Shown: positions 16,997 through 25,607, counted from the first letter of the stretch. The stretch is DNA of 64,000 bases from CAZRNB01 sp964601355 (GCA_964601355.1 CAZRNB010000003.1:12963-76962); one strand, 5' to 3'. Notes: generated from the letters alone by a model not told the origin. A program made the numbers and translations.

Positions 16997-19900
16997 CCAG
17001 TTTTGAAGTAACAGAGCCAATTCTCAATTCTCCTTTTGAAGAACCGAAAAAGTTCTGGTATATCCGCGAGGGTGAGCAGCCGGTTCAAATAGATGGTCGT
17101 CGGCCTTCCCTGATTTTCCCGCCGCGAGACCAGAAAGAACCCTGGAGAGAAATACCGGGGATTATTCGACTATCGAAACTTTATCAGGCGGGGTTTGAAT
17201 TGGAATTAGTCAACGACCTGCGCCAGAGAGTTAAGAATTGGAGACAGCAGGGATGGCCAGGTGCGACGCGAACAACAACGGAACTGTTACAGTATTGGCA
17301 GCGGGACGGACGTGACCCGCTAAAGCGATTGTTTTTCGCGCAATTAGAAGCCGCTGAGGTCATTATCCTTCTCAAAGAGGCAAGAGCAGATTTTTTGCAG
17401 GGAATAACTATCCCGCGAGACGAGCCGAGCGAGCAGCAAAAGCAGGAGGGTTACACCGGCTTTGAACGGCTTGCCTGCAAAATGGCCACGGGCGGCGGCA
17501 AGACGACTGTTATGGCCATGCTGGCGGCCTGGAGCATCTTGAATAAACTCAATTCGCGTAGCGACGCGCGTTTTTCCGATGTCGTCCTGATTGTCTGTCC
17601 GAATGTTACAATACGAAGGCGCCTGGGAGAACTTGATCCTGAACGCGGGGAGGCAAGCTTATATCGCACACGAGATATTGTCCCGCCACACCTTATGCCA
17701 CAGTTGCGGGACCGCCAGGCAAAGGTTTTGGTCACGAACTGGCACATATTCCAACCGCAAACACCCCAGACGGGGGGAGTAAGCGGCAAGGTTATAAAGA
17801 CGGGTAAAGCATTAAAGACAACGGAAACGATTACGATAGGCCCAAAGACAACCACAGCCCGTGGGAAACGTTATCTTACGCTTAACGAATTGCATCGGCA
17901 GATTGCTGCCGGACTTATTGAGGTTCAAGAGGAAATTCACGATAAGGACGGAAGCTTAAAAAAAGTTAAGGTTACGGCGACGCGATACGTGGAGAGCGAT
18001 ACGGCTCTTGTGGAACGGGCGCTGGAGCGCGAGGTCGGCGGAAAGCAAAATATACTTGTGATGAACGACGAAGCACACCACGCATATCGAATTATCAAAG
18101 AACCAGACGAGCAAGAAGTAGAATTATTCGGCGAGGAGGAAGAGGCAGAGGAATTTTACAAGGAAGCGACAGTCTGGGTCGATGGACTCGATAAGATTCA
18201 TAAGCTGAGAGGTATAAATTTCTGTATAGACCTTTCGGCAACACCGTATTATCTCGGTCGTGTCGGTCAGGAAACTAATAAGCCGTTTCCCTGGGTGGTA
18301 AGCGATTTCGGTTTAATTGAGGCGATTGAATCGGGGCTTGTAAAGATACCACAATTAGCGGTGCGGGATACTACCGGCGCAGCGATTCCGGGATACTTTA
18401 ATATCTGGAAATGGATTATCGAGGAAAAACTTTCCTCAGCCGAAAAAGGTGGCCGCAAGGGAAGCCCAAAGCCCGAAGCTATTCTGAAATATGCTCACGT
18501 GCCGATCGTGATGTTGGGGAGTTTGTGGGAAGAACAATACAACGAGCAGCTTGAGAACAACCACGACAAGAGACCACCTGTTTTTATTATCGTGTGCAAG
18601 ACTACAAAGATTGCTAAGGTGGTTTATGAATGGATTGCCGAAGACAATCCGCCGGTCGATATTCCGTCCTGTAAGCTTGAAGAATTTCGCAACCGAGACG
18701 GACGAATAAATACTATTCGCGTCGATTCAAAGGTAGTTCACGAAACCGACACAGGCGAAGCTAAAAGCGACGAGGCGCGTTGGATGCGTCTTACTCTCGA
18801 TACAGTCGGCAAACAACACTGGCCAGCAGACCAGCAGGGACGACCTATCTATCCTGAAGGTTTTGAGGAACTGGCAACGAAGCTTGGCAGACCACTAACT
18901 CCGCCAGGTCGTGACGTGCGATGTATTGTCAGTGTTGGAATGCTTACGGAGGGCTGGGATTGTAATACGGTAGCGCATATCATCGGATTGCGTCCGTTTA
19001 TGTCACAGCTTTTATGCGAACAGGTGGTTGGACGAGGTTTAAGACGTGTGAACTACGATTTAGGTGACGGCGACAAATTGAGCGAAGAAGTAGCTAAGGT
19101 GTTGGGAGTGCCTTTTGAGGTTATTCCGTTCAAGGCAAATACGCAGGGGCCTAAACCACCGCCGGTTAAGCGATACCATATTCACGCTATTCCAGAAAAG
19201 GCGCAGTATGAAATTCAATTTCCGAGAGTCGAGGGCTATACACAAGCTATTCGCAATCGCATTACCGTTGACTGGGATAATGTCCCGATATTTCCGATTG
19301 AGCCGGGTAAAATTCCGCCCGAAGTCGAGGTCAAGGCCCTTAGCATAAACAATGAAGGGCGATTGTCGTTAAGTGGCCCAGGGAAGATAGACGACGTAAA
19401 TCTCCAACAATTCCGCGCGAGTCATCGTATCCAGGAGCTTGTCTTTGATATGGCGCGGACGTTTACGAAAAATTACGTTGGCCAGGGAAGCACAAATTTA
19501 CCTGCTCATATACTATTCCCGCAGCTCACCGCTGTTATTCATCGGTTCATCGAGGAGAAGGTTCGGGCTATTCCACCGGCAGACAAAAAAGACCTATTCC
19601 TTGCGCCGTGGTATGGCTGGCTGATTGAGCGGCTTAGAGAGTCGATACGTCCTGATACAACTTCGGGAGAAGAACCGGAAGTGCCGATTTATGAAGCAAA
19701 CCGCGGCCCTGGCTCTACGGCTGAGGTTGACTATTGGACGAGCAAAGATGTCCGCGAAATTGTTAAGAGTCACTTGAATTATGTTGTTGCCGATACGAAG
19801 CGTTGGGAGCAGTCAGCAGCATATTACATTGACAGGCACGAGGCGGTTGAAGCTTTTGTAAAGAATACGGGCTTGGGGCTTGCTATACCCTATTTGGATA

Positions 19901-20139
19901 ACGGACAGTTGCACGATTATACTCCTGATTTTATTATTCGACTGAAAGGGCCTTCGCAACGATACTTGATTCTTGAGACGAAGGGATATGACCCGCTGGA
20001 AAGCGTTAAGGCACAGGCGGCTGTGCGGTGGGTGAATGCTGTAAACGCCGAAGGAAGTTTTGGTAAATGGGCATATACTGTTGTTCACAAGCCTGAGGAT
20101 ATTCCTGCCTGTCTCGATGGTTTTGCGGTTCAAACGTAA
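16993..20139 (+). CDS. Type III-like restriction enzyme subunit (Res), helicase-nuclease
   Basis: Restriction half of the pair: an SF2 translocase fused to a nuclease. The 1048-aa protein contains Walker A MATGGGKTT (about 164-172), the DEAH-type box MNDEAHHAYR (about 357-366) and motif III DLSATPYYLGR. The helicase C-lobe shows GMLTEGWDCNTVAHIIGLRP and EQVVGRGLRR. A C-terminal PD-(D/E)xK nuclease follows, with YTPDFII (about 977-983) and ILETKG (about 993-998). It overlaps mod by 4 nt. All key motifs look intact, so the system should be active. The pair differs from classical EcoP1I/EcoP15I in the long Mod tail and in extra Res sequence; I place it as type III-like. Confidence 0.88.
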   Translation: MTSFEVTEPILNSPFEEPKKFWYIREGEQPVQIDGRRPSLIFPPRDQKEPWREIPGIIRLSKLYQAGFELELVNDLRQRVKNWRQQGWPGATRTTTELLQYWQRDGRDPLKRLFFAQLEAAEVIILLKEARADFLQGITIPRDEPSEQQKQEGYTGFERLACKMATGGGKTTVMAMLAAWSILNKLNSRSDARFSDVVLIVCPNVTIRRRLGELDPERGEASLYRTRDIVPPHLMPQLRDRQAKVLVTNWHIFQPQTPQTGGVSGKVIKTGKALKTTETITIGPKTTTARGKRYLTLNELHRQIAAGLIEVQEEIHDKDGSLKKVKVTATRYVESDTALVERALEREVGGKQNILVMNDEAHHAYRIIKEPDEQEVELFGEEEEAEEFYKEATVWVDGLDKIHKLRGINFCIDLSATPYYLGRVGQETNKPFPWVVSDFGLIEAIESGLVKIPQLAVRDTTGAAIPGYFNIWKWIIEEKLSSAEKGGRKGSPKPEAILKYAHVPIVMLGSLWEEQYNEQLENNHDKRPPVFIIVCKTTKIAKVVYEWIAEDNPPVDIPSCKLEEFRNRDGRINTIRVDSKVVHETDTGEAKSDEARWMRLTLDTVGKQHWPADQQGRPIYPEGFEELATKLGRPLTPPGRDVRCIVSVGMLTEGWDCNTVAHIIGLRPFMSQLLCEQVVGRGLRRVNYDLGDGDKLSEEVAKVLGVPFEVIPFKANTQGPKPPPVKRYHIHAIPEKAQYEIQFPRVEGYTQAIRNRITVDWDNVPIFPIEPGKIPPEVEVKALSINNEGRLSLSGPGKIDDVNLQQFRASHRIQELVFDMARTFTKNYVGQGSTNLPAHILFPQLTAVIHRFIEEKVRAIPPADKKDLFLAPWYGWLIERLRESIRPDTTSGEEPEVPIYEANRGPGSTAEVDYWTSKDVREIVKSHLNYVVADTKRWEQSAAYYIDRHEAVEAFVKNTGLGLAIPYLDNGQLHDYTPDFIIRLKGPSQRYLILETKGYDPLESVKAQAAVRWVNAVNAEGSFGKWAYTVVHKPEDIPACLDGFAVQT

Positions 20140-20470
20140 GCATAGATTGTCGTGCTATTTGATTAAGAGCTGCCTTAGAACAGTTTAACAATATCCACGA
20201 AGACCTTGATGCTGGTTAGTTGTTATTTTGTCATAATCGCATTTTTTCACACGGGTTTTGTTGTAAAATAGGCGAGGCGAAATTAGTTATTTTTCGTGGA
20301 TTTTGCTGTAAAAACACACACACGCGTTGCAAGATATTTAAGAACCTCTGGAAATTTAACCGATAAAAGGGTATAATTATAATAATCGGAGTGGACTGTT
20401 TGAATGTATCGGTATCTATACACGGACAAGTGCTAATAGTCAAAGGTGAAAGAATCATTCTGAGAGGGCC
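20140..20470. other. Gap between res and the Panacea-like gene
   Basis: About 330 bp, A/T-rich, no gene seen. TTTTGTTGTAAAATAGGCG near 20263 and ATTTTGCTGTAAAAACAC near 20299 are a near-duplicated motif. A TATAAT lies at 20372-20377, though with no good -35 box. A promoter for the following two-gene unit probably lies here. Confidence 0.4.
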
Positions 20471-21181
20471 ATGGACTTCAAGACAATAGCGCATAAACTG
20501 GTGGCAAGAATCTGCTCTTACTGCCGAGAGAATCACTATCCTCACCCTGGACAGGTGCGAACCACAAAACTGGTCTATTTGGTGGAGTGCGGATTCTATG
20601 GGTGGGAGAGAAAGCGTCTGACCGACCTGAACTGGATTTTCTTGCATTACGGCCCCTGGTCTTCGACTCTTGATAAGATACTAAAGGAGGATTTCAGGAT
20701 TCCACCAGAGGAGGAACCCGAAGCAGGAAAGTTCATTCCAGTTCATTGGCAACCACCTATGTTTGAAAAGCCAAGTCTTAAATTTGATAATCTGACCGCT
20801 GAAAGTGTCATTTTAACGGTATTGGACAGATTCGCAGGTATGCCATATAATGAACTGCTGGACTATGTCTATTTTGAAACCGCACCAATGAGAAATTCGG
20901 TAAGGGGACAAGCTCTTGATTTCAGTGGCATTCATAAACCTACACATTTCGTAGACCCAGTTAGTCTCCTGCCTCTCAAGGTCTTCAATGACCTGAGAGA
21001 AAAGTTTAGACAGTTGAAGATTCCTAAAGTAGACGAGGGCAGGAAGCCAGGTGAAATCGACGCAGCACTCGCGCAGTTACTCGAAGCGATTGATGCGGAG
21101 AGTCCATTAAACATACCAGAGGGCGACGTCATCTTAGATAGTCCAGACGCCGGAGAGGTAAGAGAAATCTTCCGTGACTAA
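20471..21181 (+). CDS. Panacea/SocA-like (DUF4065-type) domain protein, possible antitoxin
   Basis: A 236-aa cytosolic protein. Residues about 30-75 (TTKLVYLVECGFYGWERKRL and DLNWIFLHYGPWSSTLDKIL) follow the Panacea/SocA pattern: a K-L-x-Y helix followed by an F-x-x-YGPxS signature. Panacea domains are known as antitoxin modules in toxin-antitoxin pairs with varied toxins. The C-terminal part (KVFNDLREKFRQLKIPKVDE) is helical and unassigned. The stop codon and the next gene's ATG share one base (TAATG), so the two are translationally coupled, as expected for a TA operon. Family assignment is by eye and moderate. Confidence 0.55.
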   Translation: MDFKTIAHKLVARICSYCRENHYPHPGQVRTTKLVYLVECGFYGWERKRLTDLNWIFLHYGPWSSTLDKILKEDFRIPPEEEPEAGKFIPVHWQPPMFEKPSLKFDNLTAESVILTVLDRFAGMPYNELLDYVYFETAPMRNSVRGQALDFSGIHKPTHFVDPVSLLPLKVFNDLREKFRQLKIPKVDEGRKPGEIDAALAQLLEAIDAESPLNIPEGDVILDSPDAGEVREIFRD

Positions 21182-21921
21182 TGGAGCAGAGCTTAAAGAG
21201 TCTGCTTGAAGGAAACTCGGTAGAACCCTGTAGTATGGGGACTGTCAAGCCGAGTGTTATCTGTTATACCATTGTTCCATATTTTCAAGACAAGTTTCAC
21301 ATAATCGAACCTCTTTCTTATGACCCTGCTACCCCAGAATCACGAAAGTATCGGTTAGTATCAAAAAACTTCACACAAATACGTTCTTATATCGACGGGT
21401 CGAGCAAGCCGCCGCATATGGAATTGGGTATTCGTTCTACGGAAGCTCCTATCGTTTACAAGGTTAAAATGCGACCTGTGGTTGTTTTGACTTCTTGCTT
21501 ACCTACAGAGACAGCGGGCATTCCGAAACACTTCAGACATTGCATCCTTTGCGTACCACTTTACACCCTTGTGGACGAGAACAACGAGGTGAATCGAAAT
21601 TACAACCCACAAGCAATTCAAGCTATTACGGCACTGCAATATCGTTCTATTTTCCCATTACCTACATCCCCTTATCTAAAAAGTAAGTTGTGTGGACTCA
21701 GGTTAGACCGCATTCAACCTACCCATATCAACTGCTTGTCAGAACCACTTGCACAGGTAACAGATAGATGGTTTGCGTTTATTTGGGAATGGGTTCATTT
21801 TTATGCGACTGGTAGATTGATAGATGAAAAGAGGTCGGCTGAGAAAGCAGAGATTGGGAAGACATTGTATATTACGAGAGAGCTTCTTTTGGAAGAATTG
21901 AATAAAAATCAACCACATTAG
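21181..21921 (+). CDS. Partner of the Panacea-like protein, possible PemK/MazF-like toxin
   Basis: A 246-aa protein that I cannot assign with certainty. Two segments recall the PemK/MazF fold: VKMRPVVVLTSC (about 96-107) and the following strand HCILCVPLYTLVDENNEVN, in the order and spacing of the MazF RPxVVLS and VVPLT strands. Upstream, FHIIEPLSYDPATPESRKYR may be part of the same barrel. It is longer than MazF (about 110 aa), with a helical C-terminus (RWFAFIWEWVHFYATGRL). Overlap by one base with the preceding gene argues for a functional pair. If the fold guess is wrong it remains a conserved-looking partner of unknown activity. Confidence 0.5.
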   Translation: MEQSLKSLLEGNSVEPCSMGTVKPSVICYTIVPYFQDKFHIIEPLSYDPATPESRKYRLVSKNFTQIRSYIDGSSKPPHMELGIRSTEAPIVYKVKMRPVVVLTSCLPTETAGIPKHFRHCILCVPLYTLVDENNEVNRNYNPQAIQAITALQYRSIFPLPTSPYLKSKLCGLRLDRIQPTHINCLSEPLAQVTDRWFAFIWEWVHFYATGRLIDEKRSAEKAEIGKTLYITRELLLEELNKNQPH

Positions 21922-22036
21922 ACTATCCAGCTCTATTCCACTGGCCTACCCATACTTAATTCAGTTCTGTCAGTTTCCACACCACACTTCTGAGGCGTCG
22001 CTGCGAGAGATACACAGCGTCGGACGAGAGATTCGT

Positions 22037-22187
22037 TTGACCGGCCTGCGTTGTTTTTGTAAAATGCGCTTAATAGCGTTCGGGACGACCGGCAAGCTAC
22101 CGGTCAAGTGTCTGGGCAACAGCAGGATTTCGGGTTCACCGTCCTTACCTGTTGTTGCTCAGGCAGCCCGATGAAAGGACGGTGAAT
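22037..22187 (+). promoter_or_regulatory. Highly structured leader with crossing helices over a ribosome binding site
   Basis: Helix A: CTGGGCAACAGCAGG (22112-22126) pairs with CCTGTTGTTGCTCAG (22148-22162), 15 bp with two G-U. Helix B: TTCACCGTCCTT (22135-22146) pairs perfectly with AAGGACGGTGAA (22175-22186). The order A-B-A'-B' means they form a pseudoknot or exclude each other. B' contains the AAAGGA ribosome binding site and ends 1 nt before the ATG. Upstream, TTGACCGG (22037-22044) pairs with CCGGTCAA (22100-22107), or GACCGG/CCGGTC (22087-22105) forms a local hairpin. This has the form of a translational switch. It resembles no riboswitch class I know. Confidence 0.65.
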
Positions 22188-24224
22188 ATGGACACACAAA
22201 CAATAAACACGCCTGAAAAGTTACATCAAGCTATTGGAAAATTTTTACAAAGCGATTACTCACACGAAAACCTTGTTGAGATATACAACGATGCCCGTAA
22301 ATGTGCTATGCGCTTTCGGGGGGATTATTCAGCACTGCCCGCTTTGCCTGCTCATAAGGACAACCCTTTAGACGGTCTGCAAGATGTTATGGACTGGTGT
22401 ATCAAATCTTCCGAGGTTGTCGATGATATAGTTTTTAATTTGGAACGACAGACAATCAGCAAAGTAATCAACCAACTCAAAAAATTAAGGGACTTTGCGA
22501 GCCGTGTCCTTTCCCTCGTAAATAGCAAACTGAGGGAACAAGCTCAAAAGGAAGCGAGAGCAAAAGTAGAAAATGAATATAAGAACCTAAATGAGAAAGC
22601 GTCGAGGTTAAAAATTGAGGAAATGCCGTTAAGTCATCAAATTGATATTGCTGCGGAGCTTAACCTGAAGCAACACGAGCTATTAAGACGAGAAACAGAA
22701 GACATGGTTCAGATTTATTTGTCAAAAGACCCTACCTTCAAGGACAGACTTTCTCAACCACACAAGGAAATCTGCGAAATGTTTGGAAAAATCAATAAAC
22801 TCGCAGGTAGTAACACACCAACTGGAAAACTACTCGACATATATTGCAAGCTGAAAGATATTCCTTTACAGCGACAGTTTGACGCGGTTGGATACGCTTA
22901 TTCTCCCATAGATGATTTGACCGATGTGATATGCAGCGGATGTAACAGATTATATACCAGTATCGACACTGTTATTAAGACGTTTGAAGAAATACAAACA
23001 AAAGCAGAGCAACATACGGCTCGTGAGCAGGAGAAAGTTGACTTGCTAAAGCCGATAGAGACCAGCGGCGGGGAAAATGGCGGACAGACAGAAGAGCAGC
23101 AATTAGCAGTTCGGATTATCAAAGACCTCAATGAGTGGGTAAGTATAGGCGCATCAGATTGTGAACTTGTGGAACATCCCCCCGATGAACCTAACCCAAT
23201 TCCCCTTTGTCGTTATTGTGAAAAGCTGCCAGAGAAATATCGACCCAATCATTGCTTGGACTATCGCTTCAGCATACACAACAAGCTGGGGATAAATCCG
23301 ATTATCCTAAAGTTGGAATCAGACGGCAAAGGCGACCTTGCCAAAAGGATTGAACGGTTGCGGGACGAACTTAATGCGGAGGTAGAGAACGACAAAAACC
23401 TCCCCGCCACCAGTCCTATGCACCTGCCCAATTTCGGATTGTCTTGCCGATCCGGGCGTCTGGTAAAGGCTTTAGAGTGTGCGCTGCCGTGTTTAGGAAC
23501 GCAACCGGCAAAAGAACCAGGGATACAGGCCGACCTTGCCAGCGGCCAGAATAAACCGACTACGGCGGAATATCTGGAGGGGCTATTAAAGCTCTTTGAA
23601 GAACTGCAATCGGCACTTCAAAGCAAAGACCAAAACCTTCAGTTAGATTGTTATCAGCGGATTGAAAAATATATCAGCCCTAAAGAACAATTCGTAGATA
23701 TGCTGCGACAATGTCAGAGTGAATACCCCTATCATAATGAGCATACGCATAATGCGATAGAGATAGTAGCTTCTGCTATTCGGGATGGTAGTTTTCCTTA
23801 TCCAGCCCTTTGGATGGGATTGGCAGACGCGAGGTTTATTAGCGAGCTAAAGCGTTGGATAAAAGAAGCCAGCACAAAGCAAAACGAAAAGAAGCTATCT
23901 GAGCATAAGAAGGCCGGTCTGACGAAAGGGCAGCATAAGACAAGGGACATAAACAAACGGTTTTCCTTCGAACAGGCACAGGCATTTTTTGACGACAAAG
24001 ACTTGCGATTACCTGCGGGCGCAGTTGGAATTTTGAAAAACCTTGTCAAATCTTTTGGGCGGGGAGTATCATTCCAGAAGTTGGACAATGAAAGCTCAAA
24101 TAAAGAGGCGTCGGAGTACCTACGCAGACAAATCAGCACTTTAAGAGGCGTTTTGAAAAAAAAGAAAATACCTTGTAAGGTTAACTTAATAAAAGGCACA
24201 GGATACGTTTTAAGCAATTCTTAG
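22188..24224 (+). CDS. 678-aa coiled-coil protein with C-terminal winged helix, unknown function
   Basis: I do not recognise the family. The ATG at 22188 (MDTQTINTPEKLHQ) has AAAGGA 8 nt upstream; a TTG frame extension to 22152 would cover the structured leader and is unlikely. The protein is cytosolic and largely helical. A charged region at about 95-190 (REQAQKEARAKVENEYKNLN) looks coiled-coil. The middle holds paired cysteines (CSGCNRL; PLCRYCEKLPEKYRPNHC) that could bind a metal. The last 90 residues (RFSFEQAQAFFDDKDLRLPA to KGTGYVLSNS) read like an OmpR-type winged helix, ending in the wing hairpin GTGYVL. It stands alone behind a long regulated leader, next to the element's control genes. 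A DNA-binding effector or partition-like role is possible but unproven. Confidence 0.6.
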   Translation: MDTQTINTPEKLHQAIGKFLQSDYSHENLVEIYNDARKCAMRFRGDYSALPALPAHKDNPLDGLQDVMDWCIKSSEVVDDIVFNLERQTISKVINQLKKLRDFASRVLSLVNSKLREQAQKEARAKVENEYKNLNEKASRLKIEEMPLSHQIDIAAELNLKQHELLRRETEDMVQIYLSKDPTFKDRLSQPHKEICEMFGKINKLAGSNTPTGKLLDIYCKLKDIPLQRQFDAVGYAYSPIDDLTDVICSGCNRLYTSIDTVIKTFEEIQTKAEQHTAREQEKVDLLKPIETSGGENGGQTEEQQLAVRIIKDLNEWVSIGASDCELVEHPPDEPNPIPLCRYCEKLPEKYRPNHCLDYRFSIHNKLGINPIILKLESDGKGDLAKRIERLRDELNAEVENDKNLPATSPMHLPNFGLSCRSGRLVKALECALPCLGTQPAKEPGIQADLASGQNKPTTAEYLEGLLKLFEELQSALQSKDQNLQLDCYQRIEKYISPKEQFVDMLRQCQSEYPYHNEHTHNAIEIVASAIRDGSFPYPALWMGLADARFISELKRWIKEASTKQNEKKLSEHKKAGLTKGQHKTRDINKRFSFEQAQAFFDDKDLRLPAGAVGILKNLVKSFGRGVSFQKLDNESSNKEASEYLRRQISTLRGVLKKKKIPCKVNLIKGTGYVLSNS

Positions 24225-24322
24225 ATTCATTTCTGATTTCCCACGTTTGCTCACATTGCGTCACGATAATTCACGTTTAATCACGTGAACGGTTTTCGTT
24301 CATAGAGTATTACTCTCATAGT

Positions 24323-24472
24323 ATGAAACGAAAACCTATTGACTATTATGACCAAAGAATCGCGCGGCTGAAAGCAACAATCAAACGGCTCATTGCTGAG
24401 AAGAGGCTTGCGATTCTGTATGAACGCGAGAAGCTTATCAAAACCAGCACAAGGGGGAGCGGCAATGAGTGA
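24323..24472 (+). CDS. 49-aa basic coiled-coil peptide
   Basis: A short open frame from ATG 24323 to TGA 24470-24472: MKRKPIDYYDQRIARLKATI, then KRLIAEKRLAILYEREK. It is very basic and continuous in heptad-like leucines. It overlaps the next gene's ATG (24465) by 8 nt, as coupled genes do. No clear ribosome binding site precedes it. It may be a real small protein or only a translated leader for the AlpA-like gene. Confidence 0.4.
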   Translation: MKRKPIDYYDQRIARLKATIKRLIAEKRLAILYEREKLIKTSTRGSGNE

Positions 24473-24713
24473 TGCTATCCCCGAAAAAATTCAACCTGCC
24501 CTTCTAACGATTCCACAAGTCTGTGCCTGCCTGAACATCGGACGCGCTACTTTCTATAAGCTCAATGCTACGGGGGCTTTTGGGCTGCTGCCTATTAAGC
24601 TTGGTAATTGCAGAAAAATATTATATTCCAGAGCCGAATTAGATACTTATGTCAAGTCAGATTGTCCGCACAGGAAGCAATGGCAGGCACAAAGAAAGGA
24701 ACTGCGATTGTGA
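24465..24713 (+). CDS. AlpA/excisionase-type helix-turn-helix protein
   Basis: An 82-aa protein from ATG 24465, preceded by GGGGGAG. PALLTIPQVCACLNIGRATF and YKLNATGAFGLLPIKLGNCR match the MerR-like wHTH of AlpA and recombination directionality factors (T-x-x-QVCxxLxIGRxTFYKL). RKILYSRAELDTYV is the wing and last helix. Such proteins activate integrase or act as excisionases in integrative elements, which fits its place in this element. Its end overlaps the next gene in a GTGA. Confidence 0.75.
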   Translation: MSDAIPEKIQPALLTIPQVCACLNIGRATFYKLNATGAFGLLPIKLGNCRKILYSRAELDTYVKSDCPHRKQWQAQRKELRL

Positions 24714-24946
24714 AAACAGGAATAAAAAAAGCCGCTGCGTCAACAGCGGCCAGAGAAAACGACCAATGGGAAACAACTTACTATATCCCCGCTGACAAGT
24801 CAAGCGAAAAACTCAAAGAGCGAATCGGAGAATTATTGCTTTACCTGCAAAGGCCGCTTAATCAGGCTGAGCGACAAATCTGTTGGATAGACTTTGATTT
24901 GTTGCTACGCCAATACCTTTTATCTGTTAAGGGGGAGCGGTTGTAA
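24710..24946 (+). CDS. Small protein between the AlpA-like and winged-helix genes, unknown
   Basis: About 78 aa if started at the GTG at 24710, which overlaps the previous stop (GTGA) and has AAAGGA 9 nt upstream. A longer form from ATG 24680 (MAGTKKGTAIVKTG) is possible with a poorer ribosome-site spacing. The N-terminus is basic (KTGIKKAAASTAAR). The rest is acidic and helical (SSEKLKERIGELLLYLQRPL, NQAERQICWIDFDLLLRQYL). No known domain is recognised. It is tightly packed in the control operon, sharing one base (TAATG) with the following gene. Confidence 0.55.
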   Translation: MKTGIKKAAASTAARENDQWETTYYIPADKSSEKLKERIGELLLYLQRPLNQAERQICWIDFDLLLRQYLLSVKGERL

Positions 24947-25527
24947 TGGACAGCGAGGAAAAAAGGGATTCGTCTTGGGTCTATGAAACGACCGTCCAGC
25001 AAAACGACCGCTTGGTATTAAGCAAAAAAATGCTGCGATCAAGAGCCTTTATTAGCTTAACAGGTGCGGCAAAGCAGATACTTCTTGAGCTTTACATGCG
25101 GCTAAAGCTGGATAGCTACGAACCGAGCAGGCGGCGCAGAAGCAATACAAGGTTTTACGCAGGTAATAACGGCAAACTGGTTTTAAGTTATAAATCGATA
25201 CACGGCCAGTTTGGGTATTCCACAGCTACGATAAGCAAGGCGATAGACCGGCTTGCAGAACACGGATTTATCAGCATTGTCGAGCTTGGTTGCGGGGTTA
25301 AGAGGCAATCCCACAAAATCGCCCTGATTAAGAACTGGTGGGACTACGGGACGGATAGCTTTGAGCCTGGCAAAGGCAAGTCAAGAGCTGGGCCGGTGAA
25401 CAGAGGATTCAGAAAGAAAAAGCAGGTTGCTAACTTAAAAACAACTTCAGAAACTAAAGCAGGTACAACTTTAGAAACTAAAGCTGTGCAAAACCAAAAT
25501 CAGCAAAAACCACCCGAACAACTTTAG
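24946..25527 (+). CDS. Winged-helix protein, possible replication or transcription factor of the element
   Basis: A 193-aa basic protein. Residues about 60-125 contain a winged helix: KLVLSYKSIHGQFGYSTATI, then SKAIDRLAEHGFISIVELGC, a helix-turn-recognition helix-wing order like plasmid Rep initiators and GntR/MarR-type regulators. The tail is Lys/Thr/Gln-rich and probably disordered. Its own 3' end and the DNA just beyond carry four copies of the palindrome CTTTAG-AAA-CTAAAG, an arrangement seen where an initiator or repressor binds beside its gene. The start shares a base with the previous stop (TAATG). I cannot choose between Rep-like and regulator roles. Confidence 0.6.
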   Translation: MDSEEKRDSSWVYETTVQQNDRLVLSKKMLRSRAFISLTGAAKQILLELYMRLKLDSYEPSRRRRSNTRFYAGNNGKLVLSYKSIHGQFGYSTATISKAIDRLAEHGFISIVELGCGVKRQSHKIALIKNWWDYGTDSFEPGKGKSRAGPVNRGFRKKKQVANLKTTSETKAGTTLETKAVQNQNQQKPPEQL

Positions 25528-25570
25528 AAACTAAAGGTGTAGAATGGCTTCACCGCTTTAGAAACTAAAG
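25445..25570. repeat. Four iteron-like palindromes CTTTAG-AAA-CTAAAG
   Basis: Copies at 25445-25459 (one mismatch, CTTCAG), 25469-25483, 25522-25536 and 25556-25570; start-to-start distances are 24, 53 and 34 bp. Each is a 6-bp inverted repeat around AAA. Two copies lie inside the winged-helix gene and encode ETK-type residues, one spans its stop region, and one is outside. Candidate binding sites for the winged-helix protein, for replication or autoregulation. Confidence 0.75.
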
Positions 25571-25607
25571 TATTTTATAATAAGCCACCCTATACAGGTG
25601 TTTTGTT

